Shown here piece by piece: positions 1 through 12,900 of a stretch of DNA of 64,000 nt. The notes below the pieces were generated by a model, which was not told the origin of the DNA, searched no databases, and saw only the letters and a program-made list of their open reading frames with translations. The DNA comes from Patagioenas fasciata (taxonomy: Eukaryota; Chordata; Aves; Columbiformes; Columbidae): assembly GCF_037038585.1 (NCBI RefSeq), contig NC_092520.1:64479501-64543500 (forward strand), in the 5' to 3' direction. The translations under genes were made by a program, and so were the position numbers. The first letter of the stretch is position 1, and each line of letters starts with the position of its first letter.

Positions 1-954
1 TCTCAGAGTGTCCTACAAACAGGGCTGTTCCTGCAGTCACATTGGAAGCTGTCAGAAAATGAAAACTAATTCACCTAAATTACTGGTATAACTTTAAGGG
101 GAAAAAAAAAAGCTAAAGGCGTTACATTGGCCTCCTAATGACGTTTTAAGATCTTTACGTTATTTATAAGAATACTTTAATATTAGCCGCTGTTGCCCTC
201 ATAATCCCTAGTTAGCATGTTCTGTAAATTATGATGGTAGAGTCTTTAATGTTTTAGGGCTTGGAAGCAAATAATTTATTTTAATTTCATCTTTTGAGAT
301 TAACTGATTGTCCCTGTATTGCCTTTTTCTTGCTTTACTGATGTTTAATCTTCTTCTCAATATTGTCAAGCTCTGCTACTTCATATGTCATCCCTGTGAG
401 AGACTCTGGGCAGCTTGTTACAAGCATCAGTGCTCATCAATGAGTTTTATTTAGAGTACCCTCTCAAACTACATGGGCAGCACTTTTTTTAAATAACGGA
501 ATGCATCAGCCTTACTCAGTTCATCTACACACATAAGCAAACAAATTAGTGAAGAAAGTACCAAAGCTTGTAGGAAGAAAAATTACTTTTATTAGACCAG
601 TTAATAAGGATTAAAGAAATAAAAAAAGGGGGAGTTTGGAAATGGAATTTCAGAGCCAAGAGCCCCTTTGTTTGAGGCTTTCTCTCCCCAGGGCTTTAAC
701 CAAAACTTACTCTATAACTTTGAAAACAAAAGAGTAGCCAAACAACTCTCCTGTTCCAAACACTGCATAAAAAAATTCATCTGGACAGGTGCAAGACACA
801 GAATTTATAATTCAATCACCTTGTAAAAATATATGTAGCCTCTGTAAGAGACTGAACTTAAGATGTTTTCTTTAGAGCCATATAATTTGCCCTAAAGTAT
901 AATTTGGTTGAATTCTTTGATCTCTTTCCTCTTGTTTTCTCACTGTGATCACAG

Positions 955-1148
955 ACAAATTTCATACTTTTGTAAAGCTAAAACAAAAACTACATTGGAC
1001 AAAACTATTTCATTTCAATAAAATTCTGGATACCATGCCAAAACTGATGCAGATGTGGGAACAGTGGAAACTGGTGTCAATCTATCTCAAAAATTTGACT
1101 ATCACACTACCTGACCAACAAATATCAAATGAATACTTGCAAGATTCA
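955..1148 (+). other. Unassigned exon-like open segment
   Basis: A pyrimidine-rich run (TTTCCTCTTGTTTTCTCACT) leads to GATCACAG at 954, followed by an uninterrupted 64-codon frame and a donor-like GTGAGT at 1149. The frame encodes a Lys/Leu/Gln-rich peptide containing KLKQKLHWTKLFHFNKILD and PKLMQMWEQWKLV. It is on the strand opposite to DCUN1D2. I do not recognise the protein family. It may be an exon of an antisense gene or transcript, a relic, or chance. Confidence 0.2.
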
Positions 1149-4100
1149 GTGAGTTACTTGATTCCTTGTTTCCTCATCTCTGAATGATTTTAAGAGTCTT
1201 CTTTGGCCTCCAAATTACTAAGAACATGGACACAAGAATTAGTTTATTTCCTAATCAGAATGTTTTCTCCTTCTACAAACAAAATCCACACTGCAAAATA
1301 ACAAGAAAATACCAACAGTATTTGACCTAAAACCACTTCACCAAATTGGCTAAATTTCAGAGCAAAATAGCGCTTATCTGCAATTAGGAGCTCCTAAGAA
1401 AGAGAGAAGGGGAAAAACAGATAAAGGGGTATGAAACAAATACTGTAAGTGGCTAAACTCAGGATTCAGCTGAGTTGGATCCATTCATCTCTGCAAAGCT
1501 GCAAGCAAAGAGCTTCCCGGTGCTCCTCGTCAGGGGATGTACAACACACAGTGTCGGAGCTCAGTCCCTGTGGTGGACAGGGAGGAGAAGAAGCACAGCG
1601 TGCGGATTTCGGAAGAGCTCTGCAGGAATCGGGCAGGGTCTGACCTATATCAGCATTGGCCATGCCAAAGCAGGCTGAGAACCATGCAGAACCTTTCATG
1701 TTTATCATCTTGAGCATCAGCAGCACAAAAGCTGATGAACTGCTTCTGAATACAAGCAAGGCTTAGAATAAGATCACTATCTAAACGTTGGTTTGAGTGC
1801 AGCCTAATGAACCTGATTGTAGCCAGTTTCAAAATCTTTCTGTCTTTGCAAAGCTCTCCATGTACAACTCAGATAAACTACGACAGGTAACGAAGGGATA
1901 TACATTTCCCAAATAAGAGCCAAGGACGAGTAAAAGAATCAACGAGGCTTTACTATAACTGGCAGTTAGGCCACGCTTCTGCTGCTACTCTTATCCTTTT
2001 TTGATCACAGCATCCTGTTCAACACTAAGCTTCTCTAAAATTGCTGGTGTTTTCAAAAAGAAAAATCTGAACAAAAATAAAGCAAGGACCATACACGCAG
2101 ACCAAGGCCACTGAAACACCTAAACCACAGCATTTACAGACCTCTTCCAAAGTAAACACGAAATCCATTTGTTCAACTCCCTCAACTTCTTCCATTCACT
2201 CGCTCCTACAAACACCCTACAAATGGATCAACCTAATTCTTCATTTAAAGCAGAGGAAATCTTGATAACTAGTTGGGGAAAGGAGGGGGAAATATCCTTC
2301 CCTAATGTCTAAGTGTCTCTTCAAAGAATCTTGAGATACTGCTATGATGAAAGCCAAAGGTGACGTTGCTTCAATTAAAAAGAGCACATTATACTCATCT
2401 GCTCATAGAAGATGCAACCTCCTTGAAGTCCACATACCGGATGTAAAGATAGTCATTCTTCTGGTCTTGAGGTAATATTTGATTCAAGTCTGAATGCCCT
2501 CCTCATGTATCATCTCTTGCTTGATCCCAGGAAACTGGCAGAGAGAAGGAAGCAGAACCTTTTGAGCCAGTAAGCAGGCGAAGGGACCACAAAGGAATGA
2601 TGAAGGACCAAATCTGTTCTTTGTTTCCATGTTGAAAGTCGAAGACCATGAAAAAAATGCATTAAGTTCCTCCACGGTGCTGAAACAAACTGTAGGCAAC
2701 TCCTGAGCATGAGGAATCTCCTGAACATGTCTTGTTGGGGCTCAAAGGGAGACCCATTAAGAGACTCACAGTAAGCATCAGGTTCAGGGGAAAAAAAAAT
2801 AAATAAATAAAAAAGATGGGGGCTAAGGCCTTGTTTTGAGCTTGAACAGTGTCCTTAGAAATCTGAACTGCTCTGTATACAACAAGACAAAAGATCTATA
2901 ATCCTATTCTTTAGTGCACTTATTGATCAAGAGCTAGGATGCAAAATTTTACTCAGACTGCAGTAGAAAAAATTAAAACTTGGGAGTAGGTGAGACAAAT
3001 CTCTCCAAATCTGCACCATGCAAAACTTATAAGATTTACTGTACTAAATACAGTAGTGAGAACACGAGAGAGAGCAGATTAAACAGACAGAACCAGACTT
3101 ATCCACAATAATTCTTTGTAAAAGTCTCCTGACAAACTAGACCTTAATAAATTGCACCTTTTACATTCTCTCAAAATATATACAAAACACTCAGATAAAA
3201 TTAAATATATCTAAATATTATGCCTGCCAGGTCCAATACCCAGCCATTGAGACGGCACTGCTATCTTGCTATCTTTTTTTCCTGAGTTCTGTCCACCTTT
3301 TCCTTAGATAATAATCTAATCTATTCAGATGTATATGAAAGACACTTGACAGTTAGGTCCTGAGTAACATTAAACAGAACATGATTTCCTGTTCAAAAAA
3401 AATCCTGGTAGATCTTATGCAATATGCTTTTGCCTCCTGCATCTCACCACTTACACGAGCTACCACCTAGGGGGACTGGTACTACTTCTGCTTCTTTAAA
3501 CTGCCCGTGTCCAGACTGAAACATACTATTATATTTTACAATATTAAGCCAAAAAAGAAATGGAAACATTTGGGTTGGATGAGACTATAGAGACAGAAGT
3601 CCTGCAGATATAAAGAGAAATAAAAATTCCCTAGTATGACCACACAAACTCTGGAAAAGAGACTCCTATAAAAGGCAGTTCTATTTCTAGGAATGAGTAT
3701 CAGTGTACTGAACCCTGTGCCTATTTTGGGGAATGACAGAATAGATGTAACTTAATTTATTGCAGAGGCTTCTTCTCACCTAATTATATAATGGCATGAT
3801 TTCTTGTATTGGTTTTGAGGACAACTGTAGAATAAGAAGAAAACAAAAAGCAATGGAAGACAGGCTATTCTAAAAGTAAATAAAACACAAAGCTGCACAT
3901 TCACAAACCTTCCCCCAGACTGCTTTCCTGGGGCAAAATCCACTGCATCATGAAGACAACTGTGTTTGGTATTACCAAAAACCTTCTAAGGAGACCTTCT
4001 ATACCTTCCCACTCCCTTATAAATGAGAACTGGTGTAATAAAAGATACTATGTGTCCTGTCAGTGTTTCCCAAAAGAGAAATGTTTGGATACACTGAGAT

Positions 4101-5103
4101 TTATTTTTTTTTTCTAAGACACACTCCAGGCGAAAAGGTTCAATGAAAACTGACAGTTAATCTCAGAAACAACTTTTACAAATTCAGTCTGAAAGCGCTA
4201 GTGCCCAAAGTAAAGCCAGACATCGTAAAATTCATGTCACGATGCTGAAACAACCTCAAACTGCCACCTTGCATCTTTGAGACTTCAGCGAGGTTGAAGA
4301 TGGTTCTAGAAGAACCTCAGTGATTCCTTACCAAACTGGAAGTAACTTGTCCATGGGGGTCAGTCCTGTATCTAACGCTGTCCAATGCTTAAGTAACTCA
4401 GATGTTAAAACAAAGAAAACTTTTACAAAATCTGTAACTTATACAAATACTGAAAAAAGTGTAGCATGGTAGAGAACAGGACTACAACTCGAAATTATTT
4501 GGACAAATTGGAAAACCACTTGGAAGTAAATAAGAAATATTTAATTAAAGGGAAGTGCAAAATCATACAGCTAGTGGGAATAAGTGACTGCAGAAATACA
4601 AGATCATAATTAACTGGGTGCATTGCAGTTCTGCAGAAACCAAATAAAACCACAGATCACAAACTGCAGACAGTATCAGTGCTATAAATTACAGAAACTT
4701 AATAATAGGATGGAAAACAAGGAGCAAAATATCTAAGGCACATGGAAGATATCTAGCTTGTTTGGGTACTACAAGACAGGAGAAAGATCCGTTAGATTGC
4801 AAAGGATGAGAGTAGGAAGATACAATTCCAATACCAGAGATTTGGAAGATAAAATGTATAAAGATAGTTGGTTTTGCTCAGTCTAAAGACTAAGGGAAAA
4901 CACATAGATAGTTACTAAATATGTAAAAAGTTGTTACTAATTCTAAGGAAATGGAGGGGTACATATTGAACTGAAGAAGCTAAGAACAGAGACTTAAGTT
5001 ATATTCTAGAAAAAGAAAAAATACCTTACAACAGATTTGAGCGAGCACTGACGTAGATGTGAGAGACCTCTCATTGGAAATTTATGATTATATTATGTGA
5101 AGG

Positions 5104-5364
5104 CAGTGGCTCCCAAACTTTTTCAGCCAGAGGACCACTGCCAATCACATCTCAAATCTTGCTTGTAACTACTGAAGCTGAAAAGGCAAGTGAGTACATG
5201 TTGCTAGCATACCACTGAACATTTGGTTAGAAAGACGTCTGCAAGGAATGGTTTTGATAGACACTGATCCTGTCTGGCACAAGGGAATACATTACCTAAG
5301 TGTTTCTCTGTCTTTTCAATTTAAAGACCACCTGGTATATTAAAAAGGAACCCATGAATCACTG
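5104..5364. mobile_element. hAT/Charlie-like DNA element remnant
   Basis: The left end CAGTGGCTCCCAAACTTTTT resembles termini of Charlie-type hAT elements (CAGTGGTTCCCAAACTTTTT-like). A possible right end, GGAACCCATGAATCACTG, lies near 5364 and shares the terminal CAGTG in inverse orientation. The rest is diverged and no convincing 8-bp target duplication is visible, so the right boundary is uncertain. Confidence 0.4.
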
Positions 5365-6269
5365 TATTCCCTGATATTCTTCAGTGGAGATGGTACAAAA
5401 AAAATAAACTAATAACTGCTGCTTGTCGCTTCTCAAAACAGCAGAAATAGATTAAAAAAAACCCAAAAGACACTAATCTGTAATATATTAAAATACTGAT
5501 AGAGCAATGAACATGACTCATAACCAAAGCATTGCTGTTTGGACATTTTAGAGGTATTTCAGTAATTTCTTCCAGTTTCAATATGTTAAGATAATAAACA
5601 TGAAAAATAACTGTATAAATGAGTCTTCTTTGCCTATCACATACACTTTTTCTGGTGAGCTCTATTCTTAAGAGTTATTTCTGTTAAAAAAAATGCGTTA
5701 GCACTTAGCCTGAAGAATCCAACAGAAGGACCATTTTAATTGTAAGTCTTCTTTTAGAAAAAGTTTTTATTAACAATCTGCTAAGAACAAAGATTTCCCA
5801 TTTGTCACTCGCACTATGTCAAGCTTGTTTAGTTTTCCAATAGGCATATTCAAAGTCATGTGTACACCTGAGAATCAAGCAATATTCTTTTAGTCTACAA
5901 ATCACTCCCCTAAACAGTGAGTGCCACAACTACCAGAGCTGGTGATTTTAGCTCCAAGTGTAATAAGAAGTATTGGATACTCCACATCTCAGAAAAACAA
6001 AAAAAATCACACTAAAGTATTCTGCAACTGTAAGTTAGGGAAGAATTCTTTTGATTATTCCCACTTGATTAATTAAAACCATTCACTTTTATCCCTACTT
6101 GACATAAACTTGCCTCTTAGCCTTCAAGTCATAATTCAAATGTGAATGGATGGGAATGAGTAGGCAAGCATTATCACGGCAGCATGTCACCAGAAACATT
6201 TTACAGCAAGTAGCTACAGCAGTAGTTTAGCACCATCCTATACTTAGGTAGCACTGCATGTCACTACCA

Positions 6270-7283
6270 GAAGTTAGTGGTCAATGGTTCAATGTCTGGA
6301 TGGACACTGGCGACAAGTGGTGTCCCTCAGGGGTCTGTGTTGGGACCAGTACTATACTATCTTCATCAATGACATAGACACTGGGATACAGTGCACCTTC
6401 AAAAGGTTTGTGGATGACACCAAGCTGAGTGCTGCAGCTGACACTCCTGAGGGATGTGATGCCATCCAGAGGGACCTGGACAAGCTCAAGAAGCGGGCCC
6501 ATGTGAACTCCATGAGGTTCAACAAGGCCAAGTGCAAGGTCCTGCACCTGGGTTGGGACAACCCCCGCTATCAATACAGGCTGAGGGATGAAGGGATCGA
6601 GAGAAGCTCTGCTGATAAGGACTTGGGGGTACTCATGGATGAAAGATTGGACATGAGCGGGCAATGTGCACTTGCAGCCCAGAAGGCCAATTGTATCTTG
6701 GGCTGCATCAAAAGCAGCGTGGCCAGCAGGTCAAGGGAGGTGATTCTGCCCCTCTGCTCTGGTGAGACCTCATCTGGAGTCCTGTGTCCAGCTCTGGAGC
6801 CCTCAGTACAGAAAAGACATGGACCTGTTGGACAGCGGACAGAGGCCACAAAAATGACCAGAGGGCTGGAACAGCTCTGCTGTGAGGACAGGCTGAGAGA
6901 GTTGGGGTTGTTCAGCCTGGAGAAAAAAAGGCTCCAGGGAAACCTTATGTTGGCCTTTCAGTACTTAAAACGGGCCTGTAAGAAAAATTGGGACAGACTT
7001 TTTAGCAGGGCCTGTTGCGATAGGACAAGGGGTAGTGTTTTTAAACTAAAGGAGGGGAGATTCAGTTTATGCGTGAGGAAGGAATTTTTTACAGTGAAGG
7101 TGGTGAAACACTGGCCCGGGTTGCCCAGAGAGGTGGTAGATGCCCCATCGCTGGAGACATTCCAAGCCAGGCTGGATGGGGCTCTGAGCAACCTGATCTA
7201 GTTGCAGATGTCCCTGCTCATTGCAGGGGGTTGGACTAGATGACCTTTGAAGTTCCCTTCTAACTCAAACTATTCCATGATTT
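6270..7283 (+). mobile_element. CR1 LINE, 5'-truncated, 3' part of reverse transcriptase ORF plus 3'UTR
   Basis: About 1 kb of a CR1 non-LTR retrotransposon in sense orientation. The frame 6284-7201 (305 codons) is open and carries reverse-transcriptase features: IFINDID, a catalytic-box relative FVDDTKL where FADDT is usual, [45 protein letters not shown], and the terminal W..LPREVVDAPSLETF. The upstream VPQGSVLGP motif is in another frame, so there is a small deletion near 6355. The 3'UTR (TTGGACTAGATGACCTT) runs to ATTCCATGATT, the usual CR1 3' end. It is truncated and therefore non-autonomous. Confidence 0.93.
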
Positions 7284-9838
7284 TATCTAATGTGCACGTG
7301 GGGAAGAAGGGGAGGTCAACACCTTACGATGATCTAGGCAGAGATTTATAGCAGCTCATTTGGTAACAAATCTAATTACAGAATCTGTTTAACTACCTGG
7401 ACTGAATTCATAAAAGTATCCTGAGCCAAGGCTCCAAACAGAAAGAAAGAGACTTTGTACATAGATGAGATAAATTCCCACACCTCCTTGACAATAGGGC
7501 ACACTTGACATTGGGACGCAAATACCAAAGAGCTTTACATTAGTTGTGGAGAGAGGGGGAGAGAAGATGGACAATTTGTCATTCTAGTAGACAATACATA
7601 GTGTATACAGAGAAGATGCAAAATAAAAAAGCACCTAAGCCTATATTAAATGTAGCTGAAGCAACTAGAATTCTCAGCTCATACAGACACTCCTGTAACA
7701 TAACTATATTTTTTTTCCCTGCTAAACACCTTTTTGCTGAAAGAGAACAAAGGTTACTTAGAATAATCACAGCAGAAATCAGTACATTGTAAACATTAAC
7801 CTGTAAACTTTTTTTCCTCCACCTCTCTGCCCAGAGAAGATTCCAACTCCAAACTTATGTAGTGTTAATTTTTATTTGGATAAGCTATCACTGACCTAAA
7901 ACACTCAAAAATGTCATATTAGTCAATATGCTTGCTCAGCACTCTCTTTCTACTCGACCTACAGTGATCCAAGTTCACACCAGACAGAAATATGGCCTAT
8001 CTCCGCTGAAATAAGAGGAATGGCATCTGCCTTAATATCTAGAATCATCTTTGCAAAAGCAGAAAAAGTCTGATGAAAAATGTCAAAATACTGCCATGTA
8101 AGAACTAAGCACTATTTGAAACTAAGATATAGTATTACTAGAATTATTAAAATTCCTGAAAACTGAAATCAGCAACAGTTCAAATCAACTCTTTCTACAG
8201 TTTATTTTAAGCTTAACTTTAATTTTTGTACTTCTTACTTTCTCCCACTGATAGTTCAACTCTTAGTGCAGGAAGACACTTGGGTGTCTTATTGCCAGAA
8301 AGTACTATTCCTACATGACAGAGAAGACAGACATACAAATGAAAGGGCCTCCATACCAAATAAACATATGTAATGGAAAACAAGTTAAGTTTCCTTTTTC
8401 CTCCTCAGGTCAAGTAAAGAGTACATTCAGTTTCATAATCTGGGCTGGGTTGCCTTCCCTCCTCCTTACCTTGTACAGGCTTAGGTGAAAATCTTTTCAG
8501 ACATATTTCCCAAGTATCTGAGTTTCATGTTGGAACTGATCCAATTTAAACAGGAAGTGATTTGTAATATTTCTTTAGGTATCCCATAAATTCCAACCTC
8601 AGCTGTAACTGACTTAACCTTTTCTGCAATCTGAAAGTATTAGGCTTTTTAATGAGGAAAGGCACGGAAAAGAACAACTACTAAGGGACTCGAATTTCAA
8701 CCAGCCTCAGAGAACCACTATAAGACTATTTCATTTTCATGTCTGGAAAGGTGCCATGTGACCCATGAAAAAGGGACACATGTAATGAAAAATGAAATTG
8801 TTGCAAAAAAATAAAGAAAAATGGAAGCTGGCTAAAAGTTGCCCACGTTTTTTTTTTAAGAAAGAAAGACACTAGGAAAGACAGGAGACATTACTCAAAG
8901 TAATTCCCAAGAAAGAATGTGGAATAGATGCCTCTGGTTGAGAAGGTCTAAATCAATATTCTGCTCCTCCACCTCACTACTCTTCCAGTATTTTTTGAGA
9001 AAAAGTACTTACTAATGTGCTGCCCAAGTAACGTAGATGCAGAGTTAGAGTGGCTATGCTAAAAACCCCCTGCTTCCTCTTACTGACAACACAAAGAAAA
9101 CAGTGATGATGGCATGGTGTTGTTCCACATAAAAAACAGTTCAATTCCTTCCTACGTAGTGTGTTTTGAAAGTGGATGTAAATTTAAAAGGATGTCTGAT
9201 TTCATCTTACTTTTTTTTTCATCTAGTCACAAACTAAAGATATTTTTTATTTGAAGAGAATAAAACATTGTAATTTAAATAACATATCCATTTTACTCCA
9301 GCAATACAAGGCATGGATCAGGACAAATCTCAAAATTTATTAAGAATAATAATTCAACACTTTAAAAACTGTATACCTATTTCTATTCACTAGCTTTGAT
9401 GCAAGTCCATAATACTTTTTTCTATACTTTACATAAAACTGTAAGCTAAAACTATAAATTCTTCAAAGACCAATAACTTTTGCCCACAGTCTTCTCCCTC
9501 TTTTTAAGCCAAAATGGGGATCTTGTTTCAGTTTTTCTGAACAAAATGGAAATCACAAAGAGCTCACTAGCTCAGCCATTTTTTTTTTTTCAAATCTGAC
9601 AGGTCTCTAAGAACTACAGGAACTTCTTGTTGATAGAGAATATCAATACTAGCAGAAAACTCCATTAATTTAGCTGTACCAAGCAGACATTAAAGAAGAG
9701 ATTAATTGAAAGAAGGTAGAAAAGAGGCAAAGTCAGTGAAATAAATCAATAATGAATTTGCTATGCAATTATCAATAAGTATTGGAAGTATTTGGAATTC
9801 ACTGCCTGTAGATATTTTCTCGACTTTTTTCTACTTAC

Positions 9839-9969
9839 CTAGACCTTTTTGTCCAGGGTTTTTAGCAAAGTTAAAAGTAAACTGATAAAAATCTTTGAAC
9901 TTTGCCGGATCCTTTAGCTCTTGTTCTAGTCTTGGCAATAGCGCTTTTAGTTTTTCTGTGGTGTCACAC
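9839..9969 (-). CDS. DCUN1D2: DCUN1D2 exon 4
   Basis: 131 bp with acceptor TTGAACAG and donor CTAG|GTAAGT. It encodes (G)[19 protein letters not shown] followed by [20 protein letters not shown] and QKGL, the middle of the PONY domain. It ends in phase 1, so the next exon should begin with AC (Asp of the conserved KGLDLEMA stretch). No such exon follows in the 9.8 kb to the window edge. Confidence 0.96.
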
Positions 9970-12900
9970 CTGTTCAAAAGAGGTTACATTATTTGTAAAT
10001 ATTTAAGATTTCTTTTTACTTTTTTTTTTTTTTTATAATTTTACAGTCTAGTTTTAGAGTAAAATAGAAGTTCAAAACAGAGTATATTTCTGGATAGCAT
10101 TCTTAAAAATAAACACTTATATGTCTTTACTAAACGATTATAAGTGGAACATTATACACAGCCATCCATTAAGTACACGACTCAAACAGGATTCAGTGGT
10201 CTAACTCATTTTCTCAGTCTCTTGATGCGTTTATGAATTCAAACAACAGATGTTATTCTGTTCTTAAAGAACATATAAACCTCATTGCAATCTGCTATCT
10301 TTCCGCTTTTATAGCTGTGGTAACACAAGGGTGTGGGTTTTTGCTTCCATCTAGATAGTCATTACTTATTCCCTGCTCTACATATAAGAAGGGCTGCACA
10401 CTACACTTAAACTTAATATTGGAGGAATTTCCAACAAAATGAACTATTATTCGCAGTCATCCTCTCACCACCACAGAACACTTGTGGATAAAACTTAAGA
10501 AAAAAAATGAACCTTTGACAATAACTCAAGGGGTGATAAACTGTTTTAGAGCCTGGCACAGGCAAGCTAAGATACAAACAGGTTACCGAGACTCTAACAG
10601 AAACATATCCCTTAATAACACAAGACTGGAGCATTGTTCTGTGAAAGAACTTGAGCTGATCAGGTGCAATTTTTCAACAAAAAGGGTCTCCCTCATGCCA
10701 TGGAATCAAATGAATATTCAAGATTTATAGCATATCACCAGTATTCTGAATTGTACCCAGAAACTCAGAGTGAGGGAAATAGGTTTCAAAGAAGCAGCTA
10801 TCATTACAAACATCTTGCATTTGAAAGTTCTCAGTAGCTAAATGTTTGCACTTATTCTAAAGATTCAAGAATAATTTTATTAAAGGATGGATAACCACAG
10901 CAAAATGCATAAAATGCAGATTCTGTTTTAGCCATACTACATGGTACAGACAAAAATAAGTACCTTTCTGGCCTCTACCTGGTGACGAAAAGATAAAGAA
11001 TTCTGCCAACAGTCCTTCTCCAAGAAGAAGAATTGAAACTTGATCTAGTTAACAGGGGCAATGCTAAAAACCACACACACTGCACCTCCAGTACGTAACA
11101 AAATCACTCCTAATTCTCCAGAAGCATTACAGCAGTGGCAAGCAGGTATGATCAGATGATGTTCCCAAGAACACAATAATGTGTGTTAAAAAGAAAACAG
11201 TCAAAATCCCAGACCTCTGTGGAACTGTATCAGAGACAGTCCTGAGGACATAGGAACCATCTGACAATAATTGCAAAATAAAATCTAAGCCAGAAGCCAC
11301 AGTTGGTTTAACAAAACCTTTTAAATCAGTTATATCAAATAATGTTGTTAATATAACAGCATGAGCACTTCATTGCTGTCCGTGGTTAGAAAATCATAAT
11401 TATTCTTACAATCTCTACCCAAAGGGACAAAATGAAGCAGTGCGCTTCAGATGATACCAAATGTTATTTCATCTCAATACCCTTACGTAAAAAGGAAAGC
11501 TTAGAAAGAAGCCAATAACCGATGAGGTCAGTAACAACAGACTGCTAGGAGCCCTTGCTCAAGAAAGAACTATTCCATTTGCAAGAAGTTGGTCTACTGT
11601 ATAAAGGTATTGATAAGGTGCCATTCTGAAGTCAAATGAAATTATTTAGCTACAAAAAATATGCAGAAGTAATAAACTGTAGTTCTCCACCTATCTAATG
11701 CAATCTGTTCAAAAAAAATAAAAATCATTTTGACACCTGTTTATATTACTGCATCTCTTCCAAGGGAAAGATATGGTGATAAATGCTTGACTATTGTTAG
11801 ACAGAGGCAACATAGTTTAACTTCAAAGTCCACTACCCAGAACAGCTCCATAATCCAGGAAGGAAAAAAAAAAAAAATTAATGGTTACATCACAGTGAAA
11901 CTAAACAGCCTTTTCTATTACCAACACCACCATTTTTATTTCAATTTCCTATAGATATTCTGCACAAATGTAGTATCCAGCATACAAGGCAGTAAGAGAA
12001 AACTATGGTTTGTAAAACCCGAAAAAAGAAAAAAGTTGCATTTGGTGGTGATAAGGTGAAGAACTGAAGGTTCTTTCCTGCTTCAACAGTGACTGAACAT
12101 TTTTTTTTCCTTAATACATCTCTGGTGACTTTGAGTTTTTAGCACAGTCCAACTCAAAACATTTACATAGCCATGTATCTGGTTTGTATGAATTACATTA
12201 ATAGATCAGTCTGTTTTCCTTGCTGTACAGATAGGAATTATCTTGCTTCACCCTTACTGTGGTCATTGTTAAAGACTTTGTAGTAAAGCACCAACTTAAG
12301 GAAGACAGGACACTACAGGCATTTTTGAAGCTTCACACATTTAATTCAATTTAAAATGTTTTAAATGTAAACCAAGCTCAAGCCTTACATTTCAAACTAC
12401 ACAGGAATGGATACTTACCCCAACTCTGTCATACCATCAACAAATTCCTTTTTACTGAATTCACATTGAGTGGCTGCCCTGAACTTCCACGCTACAACCA
12501 GAACACTGATACTGGCTGGGTCCAGGCTTAAATCATCACAAAACTGTTGAATCCCATCAATGCCAATTTTATTTTCATCTTGTGGGTCTGCAGTTCAAAA
12601 TACAGAGAGGAGAATTGTAATTACTTACAAAAAATATTCACAAATAATCATCTGCACAGCTTTCATTTTTTTCATAAGTTTCACAAATGTCTTCACTTGA
12701 AATCTAGTTAATTTTAGAAGTACCTTGAAAAGTATCTGTAAATAGATTAAGTCTTCTGCAAACTTACCTATAAACTGGTTTGCAACTTTTTCCTAAATTC
12801 ATCAGCTAACATCAATGAAACACTTTTGTCTTCTCTCCAATGCTCTATGAAAGATCTGAATTAACTGTGGAGATGCCTGACTACATCTAAAACCAGTAAG

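Larger units (their letters stand above)
1..9838 (-). other. Presumed DCUN1D2 intron 4 (left part of window)
   Basis: No recognised exon was found on either strand. Its extent as an intron is inferred from the phase-1 donor at 9838 and the missing exons 5-7. It contains a CR1 fragment (about 6270-7283), a hAT-like fragment (about 5104-5364), A-rich and T-rich tracts (for example 2790-2815 and 10020-10034), and unassigned open frames near 955-1148 and 2484-2728. The 1450-1680 stretch is more GC-rich than its surroundings but shows no recognised product. Confidence 0.6.
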
